Shown one piece after another: positions 17,223-27,152 of a stretch of 64,000 bases of DNA. The translations under genes were made by a program, and so were the position numbers. How positions within the stretch are numbered: the first letter of the stretch is position 1; every line of letters begins with the position of its first letter. The notes under the pieces were generated by a model. The model ran no database searches. It had not been told where the DNA came from and saw nothing but the letters and a program-made list of their open reading frames with translations. The DNA lies in NCBI GenBank assembly GCA_035497735.1, contig DATJCX010000071.1:124001-188000 (forward strand), given 5' to 3'. The stretch is from Brumimicrobium sp035497735. Lineage in GTDB: Bacteria > Bacteroidota > Bacteroidia > Flavobacteriales_D > Crocinitomicaceae.

Positions 17223-18311
17223 CTAGAGTACTATATAACGAAATATCACTCTATTTTCTTTTGTTTTTGCGATTACGGTGTAACGACCCGCTGCTAGATT
17301 GTGTGCATCTATCTGTGTGAAGTGCATTTTTGGTGAATCTACAACAATCGTTTTAACCAATCTTCCTTCTAAATCATAGATTTCAACTTCCTCAAGTTCA
17401 TTTAAAGTATGAACAATTGAAAAGTCACTCGAAGGGTTAGGGAATAAATTATCTCCCAAATGTTCATAAGGATCTCTAGGGTCATAAACGAAAGTTATGC
17501 TCGTTGGAACCTCTACTCCAAGTGTTCCTTGCGTTAAAATTTTAAATACAGGTCTTTTATAACCTTCAATCCACCATTCATATTCGTTGATAGTACGATT
17601 GATAGGTAACCAGAAAGGATCGTCTCCAATTGGCAGTTTAATGTCGTTTTCCTCTTGTATTCTATGGTGAACACGTAAAGCATTCTCGTAAGTATTGTAA
17701 GGCGTTGTAATTGTTCCATATCCATCGACAATGGTTCTTCTCTTTCTATGCTGTTTGATTTCTAAATCTATAATTGGATTCAAATTGAATTTTGTGTTTC
17801 CAACAGAATAAAAGGTGTCTAAATAATTGCTAGGGAAGTGGTAAGCAGTTTCTATGGTATCTGACCTGAAACCAATTTGCTGTCCCATTGCAGAGATACT
17901 AAAGCCTACAATATCAATCTTTTCATCATCGGATTTTAGGATTTGATTCATACTCTCAATTGGAATTTCGATTGGAAGAAAACCTGCGATTTGATCCAAA
18001 GGTAAAGCGTCATAAGCTTGAATCATATCAGCTTTATATTGACTAGGAGCGAAATTTCCAAATTGAATATTAATCAGATATCCTCCAGCGCTTAGGTCGT
18101 AAACAATCTCATAGCGTGGCTCTGATTTTGAAATATTTGAGAAATCCCAAACCTGAGCTGGACCAGTAGTGTTATAGTCAACCGAGAAACTATTTGATTC
18201 TGAAATATAAGTAGAGTCACCAGGACTGCCTAAATTATTTCTATTTATTGTTATTTGACTGATTGCAATTGAGGAAAAGAAAGCAGCAATTATAAGTGAT
18301 AAAAGTTTCAT
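17223..18311 (-). CDS. T9SS type A cargo protein of unknown function
   Basis: 362 residues from the ATG at 18311 (MKLLSLIIAAFF), which begins a clear signal peptide. An ATG 13 codons upstream would put a polar extension before it. The body is beta-rich and unassigned. The last 75 or so residues (NLFPNPSSDFSIV ... VEIYDLEGRLVK ... AGRYTVIAK) form the T9SS type A sorting domain, so the protein is exported by type IX secretion and attached to or released from the surface. Similar proteins are common and uncharacterised in Flavobacteriia. Confidence 0.85.
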   Translation of the reverse strand: MKLLSLIIAAFFSSIAISQITINRNNLGSPGDSTYISESNSFSVDYNTTGPAQVWDFSNISKSEPRYEIVYDLSAGGYLINIQFGNFAPSQYKADMIQAYDALPLDQIAGFLPIEIPIESMNQILKSDDEKIDIVGFSISAMGQQIGFRSDTIETAYHFPSNYLDTFYSVGNTKFNLNPIIDLEIKQHRKRRTIVDGYGTITTPYNTYENALRVHHRIQEENDIKLPIGDDPFWLPINRTINEYEWWIEGYKRPVFKILTQGTLGVEVPTSITFVYDPRDPYEHLGDNLFPNPSSDFSIVHTLNELEEVEIYDLEGRLVKTIVVDSPKMHFTQIDAHNLAAGRYTVIAKTKENRVIFRYIVL

Positions 18312-18422
18312 GTAATTAAATGTAATATTAACTCGAAGGTATAAAAACATTTTTAAAAATCACTATAAATAATTTTTAATTCTTTTGTATGGTAAAATAG
18401 ATGTATGAGTCGTTATTCTATC

Positions 18423-19484
18423 CTAGTTGTCGTGTGCTATTCCAAATTGAATCTTGAAGCTTCCATCGATTACTTCTTGTGTTTCTAGGTTGATGAATTG
18501 TGTGTTTATTTCCCCGATAATGAGTTTAACTTTTTCACCGTTCTTATTGTTTTTGAAATTCTTGATTTCTTCAACAATTAAGGATGAATTCGAATTGTTT
18601 ATTGCACGATAATAGTTGCCATTGTGGTGAATTTTAATATCCATTGCGTTATCCCATTCAATATCTGTGTGATAGCCTAAAGAAGTGAAGTCCTCAACTG
18701 AATTCTCGTTATTTGCTCGATTGATGTATATTTCTCTAGAAAGTTGCGTTCCATTTGTAAATTGAACTTCTGCTTTTAAATGAAAATCTTCTGGAAGGTC
18801 ATTGCTTGAAAAGCTGGATTCAGAACTGATTTGTTGATTGTTTATAAACCATTTAACAGTACTGACTTCTGTATCGGATTCAAGAGAGAAGTAAGAGTTA
18901 TCTTCATTTAATTGATAATAAATTTGAGCATTGGCGTTTTGTTTGTATCCTACATTGACGCTATTACAGGTCTTTGTTTTTATTCCGGTATTGAATATAA
19001 CTTCAGCACAGATGTTGTATTTTCCAGGCTCAAATATTTCAAGAGTAGAGCTGTTTTGAGCTACTCCATCTATTGTCCAGTTTATATTGCTGATTATATT
19101 ATGATTGTAAAAGTCTTCAGCTGCAATTTTTAGTAAAGTTTCTTCACCATAAGGCATTGAGATAGGATAGGCTTCAAGAGAATTGAACTTTCCTGTTTTA
19201 TGCGGAATATCGATATCACTATTAAAGAGGTATATCTGAAACGAACTTAACTTTGTACCCAATTCTCCTGTGTATAAAGGAAGATTGTTAAGTGTTTTAA
19301 CCTCGGTAAACATATATGCATCGTTAATCCCTGCTTGAATTTTTATAGGCATATCCCCAAGCGTTCCCTCAATTTTGAATAATGGAGCTTTTGAATCAGA
19401 AATGTCTGGTATATCTGTCTTCTTACAAGCGGAAAGGATTAAAACAATCCCCAATAGAGTCAATATGTGGTAACTATATTTCAT
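18423..19484 (-). CDS. Lipoprotein, last gene of the ECF sigma operon
   Basis: 353 residues with a lipobox (LILSAC) at residues 15-20. The body is beta-rich with two PKD-like stretches (for example INWTIDGVAQNSS ... GKYNICAEV and VKWFINNQQIS). It resembles Bacteroidota lipoproteins with Ig/PKD-like folds but I do not recognise a specific family. The ATG follows the stop of the preceding gene with no gap, so it is co-translated with the sigma-linked membrane protein. Its place in the operon suggests an envelope sensing or structural role, which is inference. Confidence 0.75.
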   Translation of the reverse strand: MKYSYHILTLLGIVLILSACKKTDIPDISDSKAPLFKIEGTLGDMPIKIQAGINDAYMFTEVKTLNNLPLYTGELGTKLSSFQIYLFNSDIDIPHKTGKFNSLEAYPISMPYGEETLLKIAAEDFYNHNIISNINWTIDGVAQNSSTLEIFEPGKYNICAEVIFNTGIKTKTCNSVNVGYKQNANAQIYYQLNEDNSYFSLESDTEVSTVKWFINNQQISSESSFSSNDLPEDFHLKAEVQFTNGTQLSREIYINRANNENSVEDFTSLGYHTDIEWDNAMDIKIHHNGNYYRAINNSNSSLIVEEIKNFKNNKNGEKVKLIIGEINTQFINLETQEVIDGSFKIQFGIAHDN

Positions 19485-20756
19485 TTATTTAAAAAGGTTA
19501 TAACGCAGTGAAATCTGACCATAGATTGGGTTTGTTGTTGCTGAATTGTTAAAATATTTCCCTTCTTTTATTCTGCCTGAAATGTTTGTTCCAACTTTTA
19601 GTCCAAGTGAAAATCTGTTTGTTATTCCATGTTCTAACCAAAGGTATCCTTGTGTTGAGAATCTGTTTAAACCATTTGTATTTCCGTATAACTTTTCAGT
19701 TGTAACTAAATTGGTGTTTTCATATCTGTTTAAATCCATTTTGGTACTCATCAAGTAATTTATCTGAATACCTATTCCGAATGAAGTAGATTTATATTTA
19801 TATCCAAATTCAACAGGTAAATACAAGTCATATAATGTTTGGTAGGATAAGTCATTCTGAATATCCGTAGCTCCAAAATCATAAACCTTCGCTCTTTGTG
19901 ATACAATTAGATCAGCGTTTGATGTCATCTGAATTCCTAATCCAGAACGAACTAATAGATTCTTTATATTTATTTCGGCATTGATAGAGAAATCTACAAG
20001 TCCCGATTCAAAAGGACGACTTGTTTTGTAATTCTCCATTACTCCACCGCTTAGCTTAGCATATAGATTAATTCTTGTTGCGGGATTGTATTTATGATCA
20101 ATAAATCTTAGTCTTTCTATTTCGTATTGTTCTACTAATGAACGTTCAATTATAGGTAACATTTCAATTTCTGATAAAGCAATTTCCTCTGTTTTATCTT
20201 CCTGGATATATAGCTCAGCATCCTTTTTGCTTTCTAAGTTTTCTTTTCCGATAAAATTCTGTTCAATTTCTTCATTTTCACCTTGAATGATATTTTTATT
20301 GGATTTACTGTTGGTATGAACTGTATTTGTTGCTGTGCTAGCTTGTGAATTTTGATTGCCTTTCAAAATGTATGTTGAACGCTCTGTTTTCACAGTTGCA
20401 TTGTTTGAATTCTTTTTAGTTTGACTATTTATATTTTTAGTTTTAACAGTTTCTTTAGCTGTATTCTCTGTATTGGTTGTGCTTTCAGCAATTCTTTCAA
20501 TTTGTTTATTTTGAAGTTCATTTTGCGTGTACAATGCAGTTGCTTTTTGGTTATTGATACCAAACAACAGTATTAGAAGGCCAATTGCAGCAGCAGTTCC
20601 ACCTAAAGTCCAATATATGAAACCTCTTTTCTTTTTATTTCTAGCATCGAGCATAGCGTTCATCTCGGCCCAGTAAGCATCATCGTAAAGTGGCGCTTTT
20701 TGAGACTGTGCAGCATCTCTAAAGATTTGATCTAAATTATTATCTTGAGCGTTCAT
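19485..20756 (-). CDS. Single-pass membrane protein with barrel-like C-terminal domain (putative anti-sigma component)
   Basis: 423 residues in three parts. Residues 1-45 are a cytoplasmic segment with acidic and aromatic residues. Residues 46-67 form one transmembrane helix (W-T-L-G-G-T-A-A-A-I-G-L-L-I-L-L-F-G). Residues 70-200 are a low-complexity N/K/T/E-rich linker. Residues about 225-423 have alternating beta strands ending in an aromatic SLRYNLFK, like Bacteroidota outer-membrane beta-barrel domains. The gene overlaps the sigma factor gene by 4 bases. The position and topology suggest an anti-sigma factor, but no named anti-sigma domain was recognised. Confidence 0.7.
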   Translation of the reverse strand: MNAQDNNLDQIFRDAAQSQKAPLYDDAYWAEMNAMLDARNKKKRGFIYWTLGGTAAAIGLLILLFGINNQKATALYTQNELQNKQIERIAESTTNTENTAKETVKTKNINSQTKKNSNNATVKTERSTYILKGNQNSQASTATNTVHTNSKSNKNIIQGENEEIEQNFIGKENLESKKDAELYIQEDKTEEIALSEIEMLPIIERSLVEQYEIERLRFIDHKYNPATRINLYAKLSGGVMENYKTSRPFESGLVDFSINAEINIKNLLVRSGLGIQMTSNADLIVSQRAKVYDFGATDIQNDLSYQTLYDLYLPVEFGYKYKSTSFGIGIQINYLMSTKMDLNRYENTNLVTTEKLYGNTNGLNRFSTQGYLWLEHGITNRFSLGLKVGTNISGRIKEGKYFNNSATTNPIYGQISLRYNLFK

Positions 20757-21325
20757 ATCGCCAAATTATTTAATGATTTTTCTTGTTTTAATATTAACTC
20801 TCTAAGTTCTTTTCTAGCGGTGGATAAGTGCCATTTGGATGTACCTTCAGACATTTCCATTATTTCACCAATTTCTTTGTGGCTATATCCTTCTATTACA
20901 TAGAGAATGAATACTCTTTTTGAGTCTGGCTTTAAAAACTCCAATAGTCTTAAAACGCTAGATTCATTATAGTCTGTTTCAGCATTATTTCTAACACCTT
21001 CGGCAAAGTATTCTAATTTACCTTCTTCATCGTGTTGACTAACTTTTTCTCTGTATTTTTTATTCTTTCTGTATTCATCAATAAGTGTATTGGTCATGAT
21101 TCGTCTAGCCCAAGGAACAAAAGGTAAATCGTCAATTTCAACCTTTTCTAATCCATTTACAATTTTGATGAAAGCAGAATTATAAGCAGCACGAGCATCT
21201 TCATCATTTTTATGATATCTTTTACATATAGGTATCAAGAACATATAGCAAGCTTTATATAGCTCTTCGTGCGCCTTTCTTTTATTCTTAGCGCATGCTT
21301 TTAGTAATTCGATATCTATTTGCAT
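20753..21325 (-). CDS. ECF-type RNA polymerase sigma factor
   Basis: 190 residues from the ATG at 21325 (MQIDIELLKACAKN). An upstream ATG would add 13 residues not typical of the family. Region 2 includes HEELYKACYMFLIPICKRYHKNDEDARAAYNSAFIKI and LPFVPWARRIMTNTLIDEYRK. Region 4 includes LKPDSKRVFILYVIEGYSHKEIGEIMEMSEGTSKWHLSTARKEL, split here by its helix-turn-helix. It directs RNA polymerase to a dedicated promoter set, usually its own operon too. It is first in a tight three-gene operon with a membrane protein and a lipoprotein. Confidence 0.92.
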   Translation of the reverse strand: MQIDIELLKACAKNKRKAHEELYKACYMFLIPICKRYHKNDEDARAAYNSAFIKIVNGLEKVEIDDLPFVPWARRIMTNTLIDEYRKNKKYREKVSQHDEEGKLEYFAEGVRNNAETDYNESSVLRLLEFLKPDSKRVFILYVIEGYSHKEIGEIMEMSEGTSKWHLSTARKELRELILKQEKSLNNLAI

Positions 21326-21453
21326 GTAATTATTAACCCTTCGTATGTTGCTTGTGTTATGCAAAATGCTACTTTTATTTTTGAGACTTACCTTTAAGAC
21401 GGTTTATTTGGATAGAAGGTTGGTAAATGTATCATAAAAGTGAATTTTAAAAT

Positions 21454-21927
21454 ATGAGATTATTTCTTCTTCGACATGGTGACGCAGGTTTTGAATTAGG
21501 TGTAACCAAAGATATCGAGCGAAAATTAACTGAGAAAGGGCAGGGGCAAGCGCGTTCGGTAAATATATGGTTAGAAAATCAGTTATCTGCTTCTGCTATA
21601 CGTGTTTATTGTTCTGGTGCGAAAAGAACAAGGCAAACCTGTAAACTTGCTATTGACAATTTATCAGTAGATGAAGTGACTTATCATGATGAAATTTATT
21701 ATGCCACGTACAAAGAGTTGCTTGCGTTTGTGAATCAAATTTCTACCGATGTGGAGGATGTATTATTGATAGGACATAACAATGCAATTTCTGATTTCGC
21801 ATCTTATATATTGGACAAAGAAGTTCTTTTTCCTACTGGGGGAATTATAGCAATAGTTTTTCCAATGATTGATAAATGGGAAGAAATAGGTTGCGGTACT
21901 GGAAGTGAAGAGCAGCGTTATTTTTAA
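21454..21927 (+). CDS. sixA: SixA-like histidine phosphatase
   Basis: 157 residues starting with LLRHGDAG, the RHG catalytic signature of the histidine phosphatase superfamily (phosphohistidine at His8). Further family residues are SGAKRTRQT (about 50-58) and LLIGHNNAISDF with the second catalytic His at about 109. SixA dephosphorylates phosphohistidine on signalling or phosphotransfer proteins in E. coli. The target here is unknown. Single gene, diverging from the sigma operon and ending at a strong shared terminator. Confidence 0.88.
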   Translation: MRLFLLRHGDAGFELGVTKDIERKLTEKGQGQARSVNIWLENQLSASAIRVYCSGAKRTRQTCKLAIDNLSVDEVTYHDEIYYATYKELLAFVNQISTDVEDVLLIGHNNAISDFASYILDKEVLFPTGGIIAIVFPMIDKWEEIGCGTGSEEQRYF

Positions 21928-21993
21928 TAAACTGACTGTTACTTGGTTCCTTGTTAGATAGATAAACTAGAATTTAAAATAGATAAAAACAAA

Positions 21994-22020
21994 AAAGGCC
22001 GTTCAATTTGAACGGCCTTT
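21994..22020. terminator. Bidirectional terminator between sixA and the 1570-aa T9SS gene
   Basis: 27-base perfect inverted repeat with 13-bp arms around one central base, A-run on the left and T-run on the right, between two converging genes. It should terminate both. Confidence 0.88.
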
Positions 22021-22044
22021 CTAATTTATTTATCTTCTTTCAGA

Positions 22045-25000
22045 TTATTTCATCACGTCAAAGTTACGTGAAATCATTTTTCCGTTAGATAAGATAATAT
22101 TCATATGGTATAATCCAGTAGCGTATTTAGTAACATCTAATTGATAGTTGTTTCCATTTACTTTTACTTCGAACACTTTTTGTCCAATTGGGCTAATCAC
22201 CATAATTGTTTCAATTGAGTATGAACCATCGTAAACAACGTTTACATATTCTTTTGATGGGTTCGGGAACAAGTTAAGAGCGATTAATTCATTCTTATCA
22301 AGTCCTGTTTCGCTGTAAACAACTGTTTCAGTTACTGTTTCAGTTCCACAATCATTCGTAACAGTTAAAGTAACTTCATAAGTTCCTTCTTCTGTGTATA
22401 CGTATGTTGGATTTTCATCTGTAGATGAAGCATCTCCATCTCCAAATGTCCATGCGTAATCTGTTACATCTGTTGCATCTGTTGCAGCGAAAGTATAAGA
22501 ACCTTCACCGTTTTCAGTAATAGCAATACCTGCTACCGTTGGTAGTGGGTTAACTGTTACTTCAAAAGATACTTCTTCAACACATCCATCTTCACTTGTT
22601 ACAGTTGCTTCATAAGTTCCTGCTTCAGTTACTAATAAATCAGTTCCTGTTGCACCATTACTCCACTCTACAGAAGCGATAACACCTGTAGCTGTTACTG
22701 TAAGAGTTGTTTCGTCTCCTTCACAGATTTCAGCATCTCCATCGATACTTGCTGTGAAAGTTGAACAATCAATTCCTCCAGTGAAAATAACTTCTGTTGT
22801 TACATCAGTTGATCCACATGCATTAGTTACAGTTAATGTAACAGTGTATGTTCCATTTACTGTGTAAACAAATGTTGGGTTTTCGTCAGTAGATGTTGAT
22901 CCATTTCCAAAGTCCCAAGCATAATCAACAGTGTTTGTAGCATCAACTGCTGCGAAAGTATAAGAACCACTTCCGTTGTCCGTTACGTCGATTGCGTCAA
23001 CTGTTGGTAGCGGATTAACCGTTACTTCAAAAGATACTTCTTCAACACATCCATCTTCACTTGTTACAGTTCCGTTATATGTTCCAGCTTCAGTCACTAC
23101 TAATTCAGTTCCTGTTGCACCGTTATCCCATTCAACAGAAGCGATAACACCTGTAGCTGTTACTGTAAGAGTTGTTTCGTCTCCTTCGCATATTTCAGCA
23201 TCACCATCAACGCTAGCTATGAAAGTTGTACAATCAACAGCTTCGTCAACGATAGTATAAATTACTGTATTAGATATTGAAGATAGACCTGACTCTGTAC
23301 AAGTAACTACTAATCTAATCTCAATAACATCTCCAACGTCTCCTTCTGGTTCCAATTGAAGTGTAGGAGTAATAACGTCTAATTGTTGCCACACACCATT
23401 ATTGAAACGGTATTCAATTATGTATGTAATACCTAGTCCTTCGCTGTATCCTGTAGCCTCAAATGTGAACTCTGTTCCTGAAACTCCACTTTCTGGGTTT
23501 ATAGAAACTATTCCAGCATCTGGTGTTCCTGTACATGGCTCAAGAGCTTCATCACTACAGTTTAAATCAGTAACTGTAACAACGTTTCCGTCAACAAGTC
23601 CAAAAGCAATAATTCCTGCCTCATTAGAAATTGTAAAGTTAGCAACATTATCACTAAAGAATCCGTCAGCTCCAATAGTGAAACTTAGTGGACCTTCAGC
23701 AGTAACTGTTAATGTTTCATCTTCGTTATAGTCGTAATAATTTGCAGCTCTACTTAGTAAGATGTTATTGTTAGCATCTTTTAGTTCCCAGTACACTTCA
23801 TCCATGTAAGCTTCTCCCCAAACATGAACTGACCATTCGCAGTCGTCTGGAACAACAACTTCACCAACTATAAAGTTTTCAGGTCCTACGAAAACACTCA
23901 TGTCTTCTAAATCACAAATAGTACGTACATATACGTCATACGAACCATCAGTTAAGTTTTCGATTGTTGCAGTTAGGTTACCTAAATCTGTAACAATTGT
24001 AGTACCATCTGCTGTAGGATTAAATCCAGTTTCTCCGTAAACCACTTCGTATGTGTACGCTGCGTCTCCGTCAATAACAACGGTGGCAGTTTCACTAACT
24101 TCATCGTAATTTACAGTGAAATCTACTGGCGCATCACAAGTTATTGGCGCAGCTTCTTCAATTACAAGTGTGTAATCTTCTGTCTGACCATAACCTGAAG
24201 TGTTACAAGGCAAAGCAACTGAGTTAAACTTCTTAGTAACTCTCATTCGAGTTTCACCTAATACTGCATCTGCAGGTACTGTAATTGTTCCTACAGACTC
24301 TACCCCATCTTCTCCTGTTGAGTTAAAGATATCAGGGAATAAGTATTGTTCTGTTGCAACATCAAAGTTACCATCTTGGTTCCAGTCTATATAGATCGTC
24401 ACCTTATTTGTGAAGCTACCACCTGTATGTCCTTTTACCGTAATTTCATATTCTCCATCTCTAGCAACCTCTGCAGAGATAGATGTAAAGTCTTCATTTG
24501 CAATAGAACTAGTAACAGAAGAACTGTTTGAGAATAGGGTATTAGCCCCGTCTTTAACTTCAACTAAAGTAATTGGCTCTACGTCATCTGCGTAATTAGT
24601 TTCACAGTAACATTCGCTAGCAGCTTTTAATGATACTACTAAAGCATCAGAAGTTGCAGATTCAGATGTGTTTTCACAAGTTACAACTAATCTGTAAGAT
24701 GTTTCTGTTGAAATACCAGCAGACACAGTATAAGATGCAGTATTTGCACCTACTAACTCAGTCCATGTTGATCCATCAGCAGATTCTTCCCATTGGTATG
24801 TTAAACCTGATTGTCCAGAACTTGCTCCGTCAGTAGATAAAGTAAACGGTTCCATTCCACAAGTTTCAATGTCAGTAACTGTTCCTGCTTCAGGTGTTCC
24901 AGCACAAGCTGTTAATTCTATTACCTCAAAGGTATAGTCCTCAAATTCTCCTAAAGAATAATTAGTTGCACATGGGTTTTCACCGCCAGTGTTTACACTC

Positions 25001-26757
25001 CAGTTACTTACAATTCTCATTCTCGTAGTTCCTGGAAGTGCATCTAGTGGAACTGTAAAAGAACCCCCAGGACTTGTTGAATAACCACTTGATTGATATG
25101 CTACCTCAGTTGATTCAAACGTTCCGTCTTGATTCCAGTCCACCCAAATCTTAAATCCTGCTGAACCTCCAGAAATATTACCTGTAAAATCAATCGTACC
25201 ACTTTGAACTTGTTCAACAATCATTGTCGTGAAATCACCATATCCTCCTGTTGAGAATCCTGAATTTAAATTACTTACGTTTTGGATTCCTTGAGTTGTT
25301 GAGAAGTTGTTAATGAATCTAGATGAATTTGTTCCAACAGGAATACAGTAACACTCGCTAGCTACTTTTAATGTAGTTGCAATTGCATCAGAAGTAGCTG
25401 TTTCTGTGCTATTAACACATGTTACAACTAATCTATAAAAACCTTCTTCTGTAACACCATCTGTTACTGTATAAGATGCAGTATTCGCACCTACCAAGTC
25501 AGTCCAAGTTGTTCCGTCAGCAGACTCTTGCCATTGGTATGTGATTCCTAAAAGTCCCTCAGTAGTTCCGTCTAATGACAGTGTAAAAGGTTGGTTTTCA
25601 CATATTTCAAGTGGTTGAACTACAGTACCAGCTATTGGTGTGCCAGTACAAACTTCTTGTAATGTACCAAAGAACTGAATTTGTGCTACTGAATTTGTAA
25701 CACTTGTAATTCCTCCTGTTCCACTTGCAGGGTCTATAAGGTCAATTGGGTCACCATCTCTGTATTTGTAAATACCTTTAGAGCCAGCACTTGGTTCTAG
25801 AGTATAACCCGCCCAATTTGGTGGTCCACCATAACCAGGTGTTTTATCTACTACAGCAACTAGAATATTATCACTTCCATTCCAATCAAATGGATTATCT
25901 AAAGTAATCTCCATCCATTGGTTAGCAATTGTATTGTCGATTAAATCTCCGTCAAAAACTGGCGTTAAACTTGCGAAATCAACCCAGTCTGTATTGTCAT
26001 CAAAACCTTCTTTTGAAGTATTCACCATGTAAACAGCGAAATTTCTCCATTTTTCAGTTGATACAGAAGCTTTAGGAAGGTATTTAATCATAGAAATCTC
26101 ACCTCCATTAGCATGTGCTCCTGCAGCATGTAACTCATCAGCTGTATAGATGGTTTGTGTATACGAATAGCCGTAATAATAGTAGTTTGGAAAGTATGAA
26201 CTATTTCCAGATCCACTACCTACTTGAATCGTAGCCTCCCCCATTTCTGGTTCGGTACTACCTCCTTCGTGAGCCGTCCAAACAATGTTGTCGATAACCG
26301 TTTGTTTGTTTCCTGTTGCAGCTCCAACATTTTTGATTTTGATCGTTACGCTACCTTCTACATTAATCTCCTCACTGAAGGTATAAACGTCTGTTTGTTC
26401 TCCACTTCCCTCACCAAATTCAACTGTGGTAAACGTAACAACATCGTCAATTAAAATTTCAAGCTGTCTTACACTTGCTCCTGTATAAGCTTTTCTGAAT
26501 TGAAAGCTTAATTCACCTATTCCATTAGGAATAGTCCATTCTAAGTAGCTATCAGAAGCTCGTCTTAGCAATAGTCCATTATTCGTAATATTAAAGGTGT
26601 CTTGATCTCTGGAGTGCCCATAAGTATAGGTTATTCCATTGTCATCAAACGTTCCGTCTGCATAAGCGGAGGGTAAGGTTGTGTTTTCGAAATCCATCGA
26701 GCCTTGTGAAAAGCCCAGAAAGGGAATCGAAAATAAGAGTAATAATAGTTTTTTCAT
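22045..26757 (-). CDS. 1570-residue T9SS type A cargo with GEVED, Ig-like and PKD modules
   Basis: Signal peptide (MKKLLLLLFSIPFLGFSQ). The N-terminal 400 residues are beta-rich. Two Ig-like units (each with TYQWxESADGxTW) precede two GEVED domains at about 470-610 and 720-865, each with V-x-V/I-D-W-N-Q-D-G and M-R-I/V. Two PKD-containing modules follow (about 1172-1329 and 1329-1482), nearly duplicated at DNA level. Residues 1495-1570 form the T9SS type A sorting domain (NLFPNPSKEYVNV ... YATGLYHMNI). It is a secreted or surface-bound multidomain protein, probably binding glycans or proteins; no catalytic motif was found. Confidence 0.92.
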   Translation of the reverse strand: MKKLLLLLFSIPFLGFSQGSMDFENTTLPSAYADGTFDDNGITYTYGHSRDQDTFNITNNGLLLRRASDSYLEWTIPNGIGELSFQFRKAYTGASVRQLEILIDDVVTFTTVEFGEGSGEQTDVYTFSEEINVEGSVTIKIKNVGAATGNKQTVIDNIVWTAHEGGSTEPEMGEATIQVGSGSGNSSYFPNYYYYGYSYTQTIYTADELHAAGAHANGGEISMIKYLPKASVSTEKWRNFAVYMVNTSKEGFDDNTDWVDFASLTPVFDGDLIDNTIANQWMEITLDNPFDWNGSDNILVAVVDKTPGYGGPPNWAGYTLEPSAGSKGIYKYRDGDPIDLIDPASGTGGITSVTNSVAQIQFFGTLQEVCTGTPIAGTVVQPLEICENQPFTLSLDGTTEGLLGITYQWQESADGTTWTDLVGANTASYTVTDGVTEEGFYRLVVTCVNSTETATSDAIATTLKVASECYCIPVGTNSSRFINNFSTTQGIQNVSNLNSGFSTGGYGDFTTMIVEQVQSGTIDFTGNISGGSAGFKIWVDWNQDGTFESTEVAYQSSGYSTSPGGSFTVPLDALPGTTRMRIVSNWSVNTGGENPCATNYSLGEFEDYTFEVIELTACAGTPEAGTVTDIETCGMEPFTLSTDGASSGQSGLTYQWEESADGSTWTELVGANTASYTVSAGISTETSYRLVVTCENTSESATSDALVVSLKAASECYCETNYADDVEPITLVEVKDGANTLFSNSSSVTSSIANEDFTSISAEVARDGEYEITVKGHTGGSFTNKVTIYIDWNQDGNFDVATEQYLFPDIFNSTGEDGVESVGTITVPADAVLGETRMRVTKKFNSVALPCNTSGYGQTEDYTLVIEEAAPITCDAPVDFTVNYDEVSETATVVIDGDAAYTYEVVYGETGFNPTADGTTIVTDLGNLTATIENLTDGSYDVYVRTICDLEDMSVFVGPENFIVGEVVVPDDCEWSVHVWGEAYMDEVYWELKDANNNILLSRAANYYDYNEDETLTVTAEGPLSFTIGADGFFSDNVANFTISNEAGIIAFGLVDGNVVTVTDLNCSDEALEPCTGTPDAGIVSINPESGVSGTEFTFEATGYSEGLGITYIIEYRFNNGVWQQLDVITPTLQLEPEGDVGDVIEIRLVVTCTESGLSSISNTVIYTIVDEAVDCTTFIASVDGDAEICEGDETTLTVTATGVIASVEWDNGATGTELVVTEAGTYNGTVTSEDGCVEEVSFEVTVNPLPTVDAIDVTDNGSGSYTFAAVDATNTVDYAWDFGNGSTSTDENPTFVYTVNGTYTVTLTVTNACGSTDVTTEVIFTGGIDCSTFTASIDGDAEICEGDETTLTVTATGVIASVEWSNGATGTDLLVTEAGTYEATVTSEDGCVEEVSFEVTVNPLPTVAGIAITENGEGSYTFAATDATDVTDYAWTFGDGDASSTDENPTYVYTEEGTYEVTLTVTNDCGTETVTETVVYSETGLDKNELIALNLFPNPSKEYVNVVYDGSYSIETIMVISPIGQKVFEVKVNGNNYQLDVTKYATGLYHMNIILSNGKMISRNFDVMK
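22310..23240 (-). repeat. 465-bp tandem duplication of a PKD-type module
   Basis: Two copies offset by exactly 465 bases (155 codons). GTTGGTAG at 22538 recurs at 23003, and GAAAGTTG at 22756 recurs at 23221. Identity is very high between about 22550-22770 and 23015-23235, and lower outside, so the duplication is recent or kept similar by gene conversion. Confidence 0.85.
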
Positions 26758-27152
26758 AACGTATTTGTTTTAAAATGTAACCTCAAATATAGTGTGATTA
26801 ATTGACATTCTTAAGGAATTTTGTAATTTGTTGATAAGTTTAAAGTATAGAAAATGAAATTGTGGGGCTGTAACCATTTAAAACACTAGCTGTTCAGCAA
26901 TTTAATAGTTTTAAACTTTTTTAACAACATTTTACGATACCTGATATATGTCAGCCTTTTAGAGTTGTTTTTTGTATTCTAAAACCGCCTAGGGACGAAA
27001 AGCAATTTTGGAACTGAAAACTAGGGGAACTAAGGAGATGAAAAACGAGGTTATTCTTTTTTCTGTATTTCAGAAATTGAACTTATACCTAAATAGTGTG
27101 AACTCAATTTTAATTTTATTGTTAACTTAAAGGTTTCAAATCTTTTTAGAAT
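26758..27152. other. 395-bp divergent intergenic region
   Basis: Holds the -7 element of the T9SS gene at its left end. No convincing pncA promoter, hairpin terminator or small gene was recognised. A short palindrome CTGATATATGTCAG-like sequence lies near 26941-26954, without evident partner. Confidence 0.5.
26784..26791 (-). promoter_or_regulatory. -7 element before the 1570-aa T9SS gene
   Basis: TATATTTG on the minus strand, a full TANNTTTG match, 27 bases before the ATG at 26757. Confidence 0.55.

Noticed and set aside
24200..24836. Plus-strand open frames across the 1570-residue T9SS gene
   Set aside because: Low-complexity translations opposite repetitive Thr/Val/Glu codons; no start signals or families.
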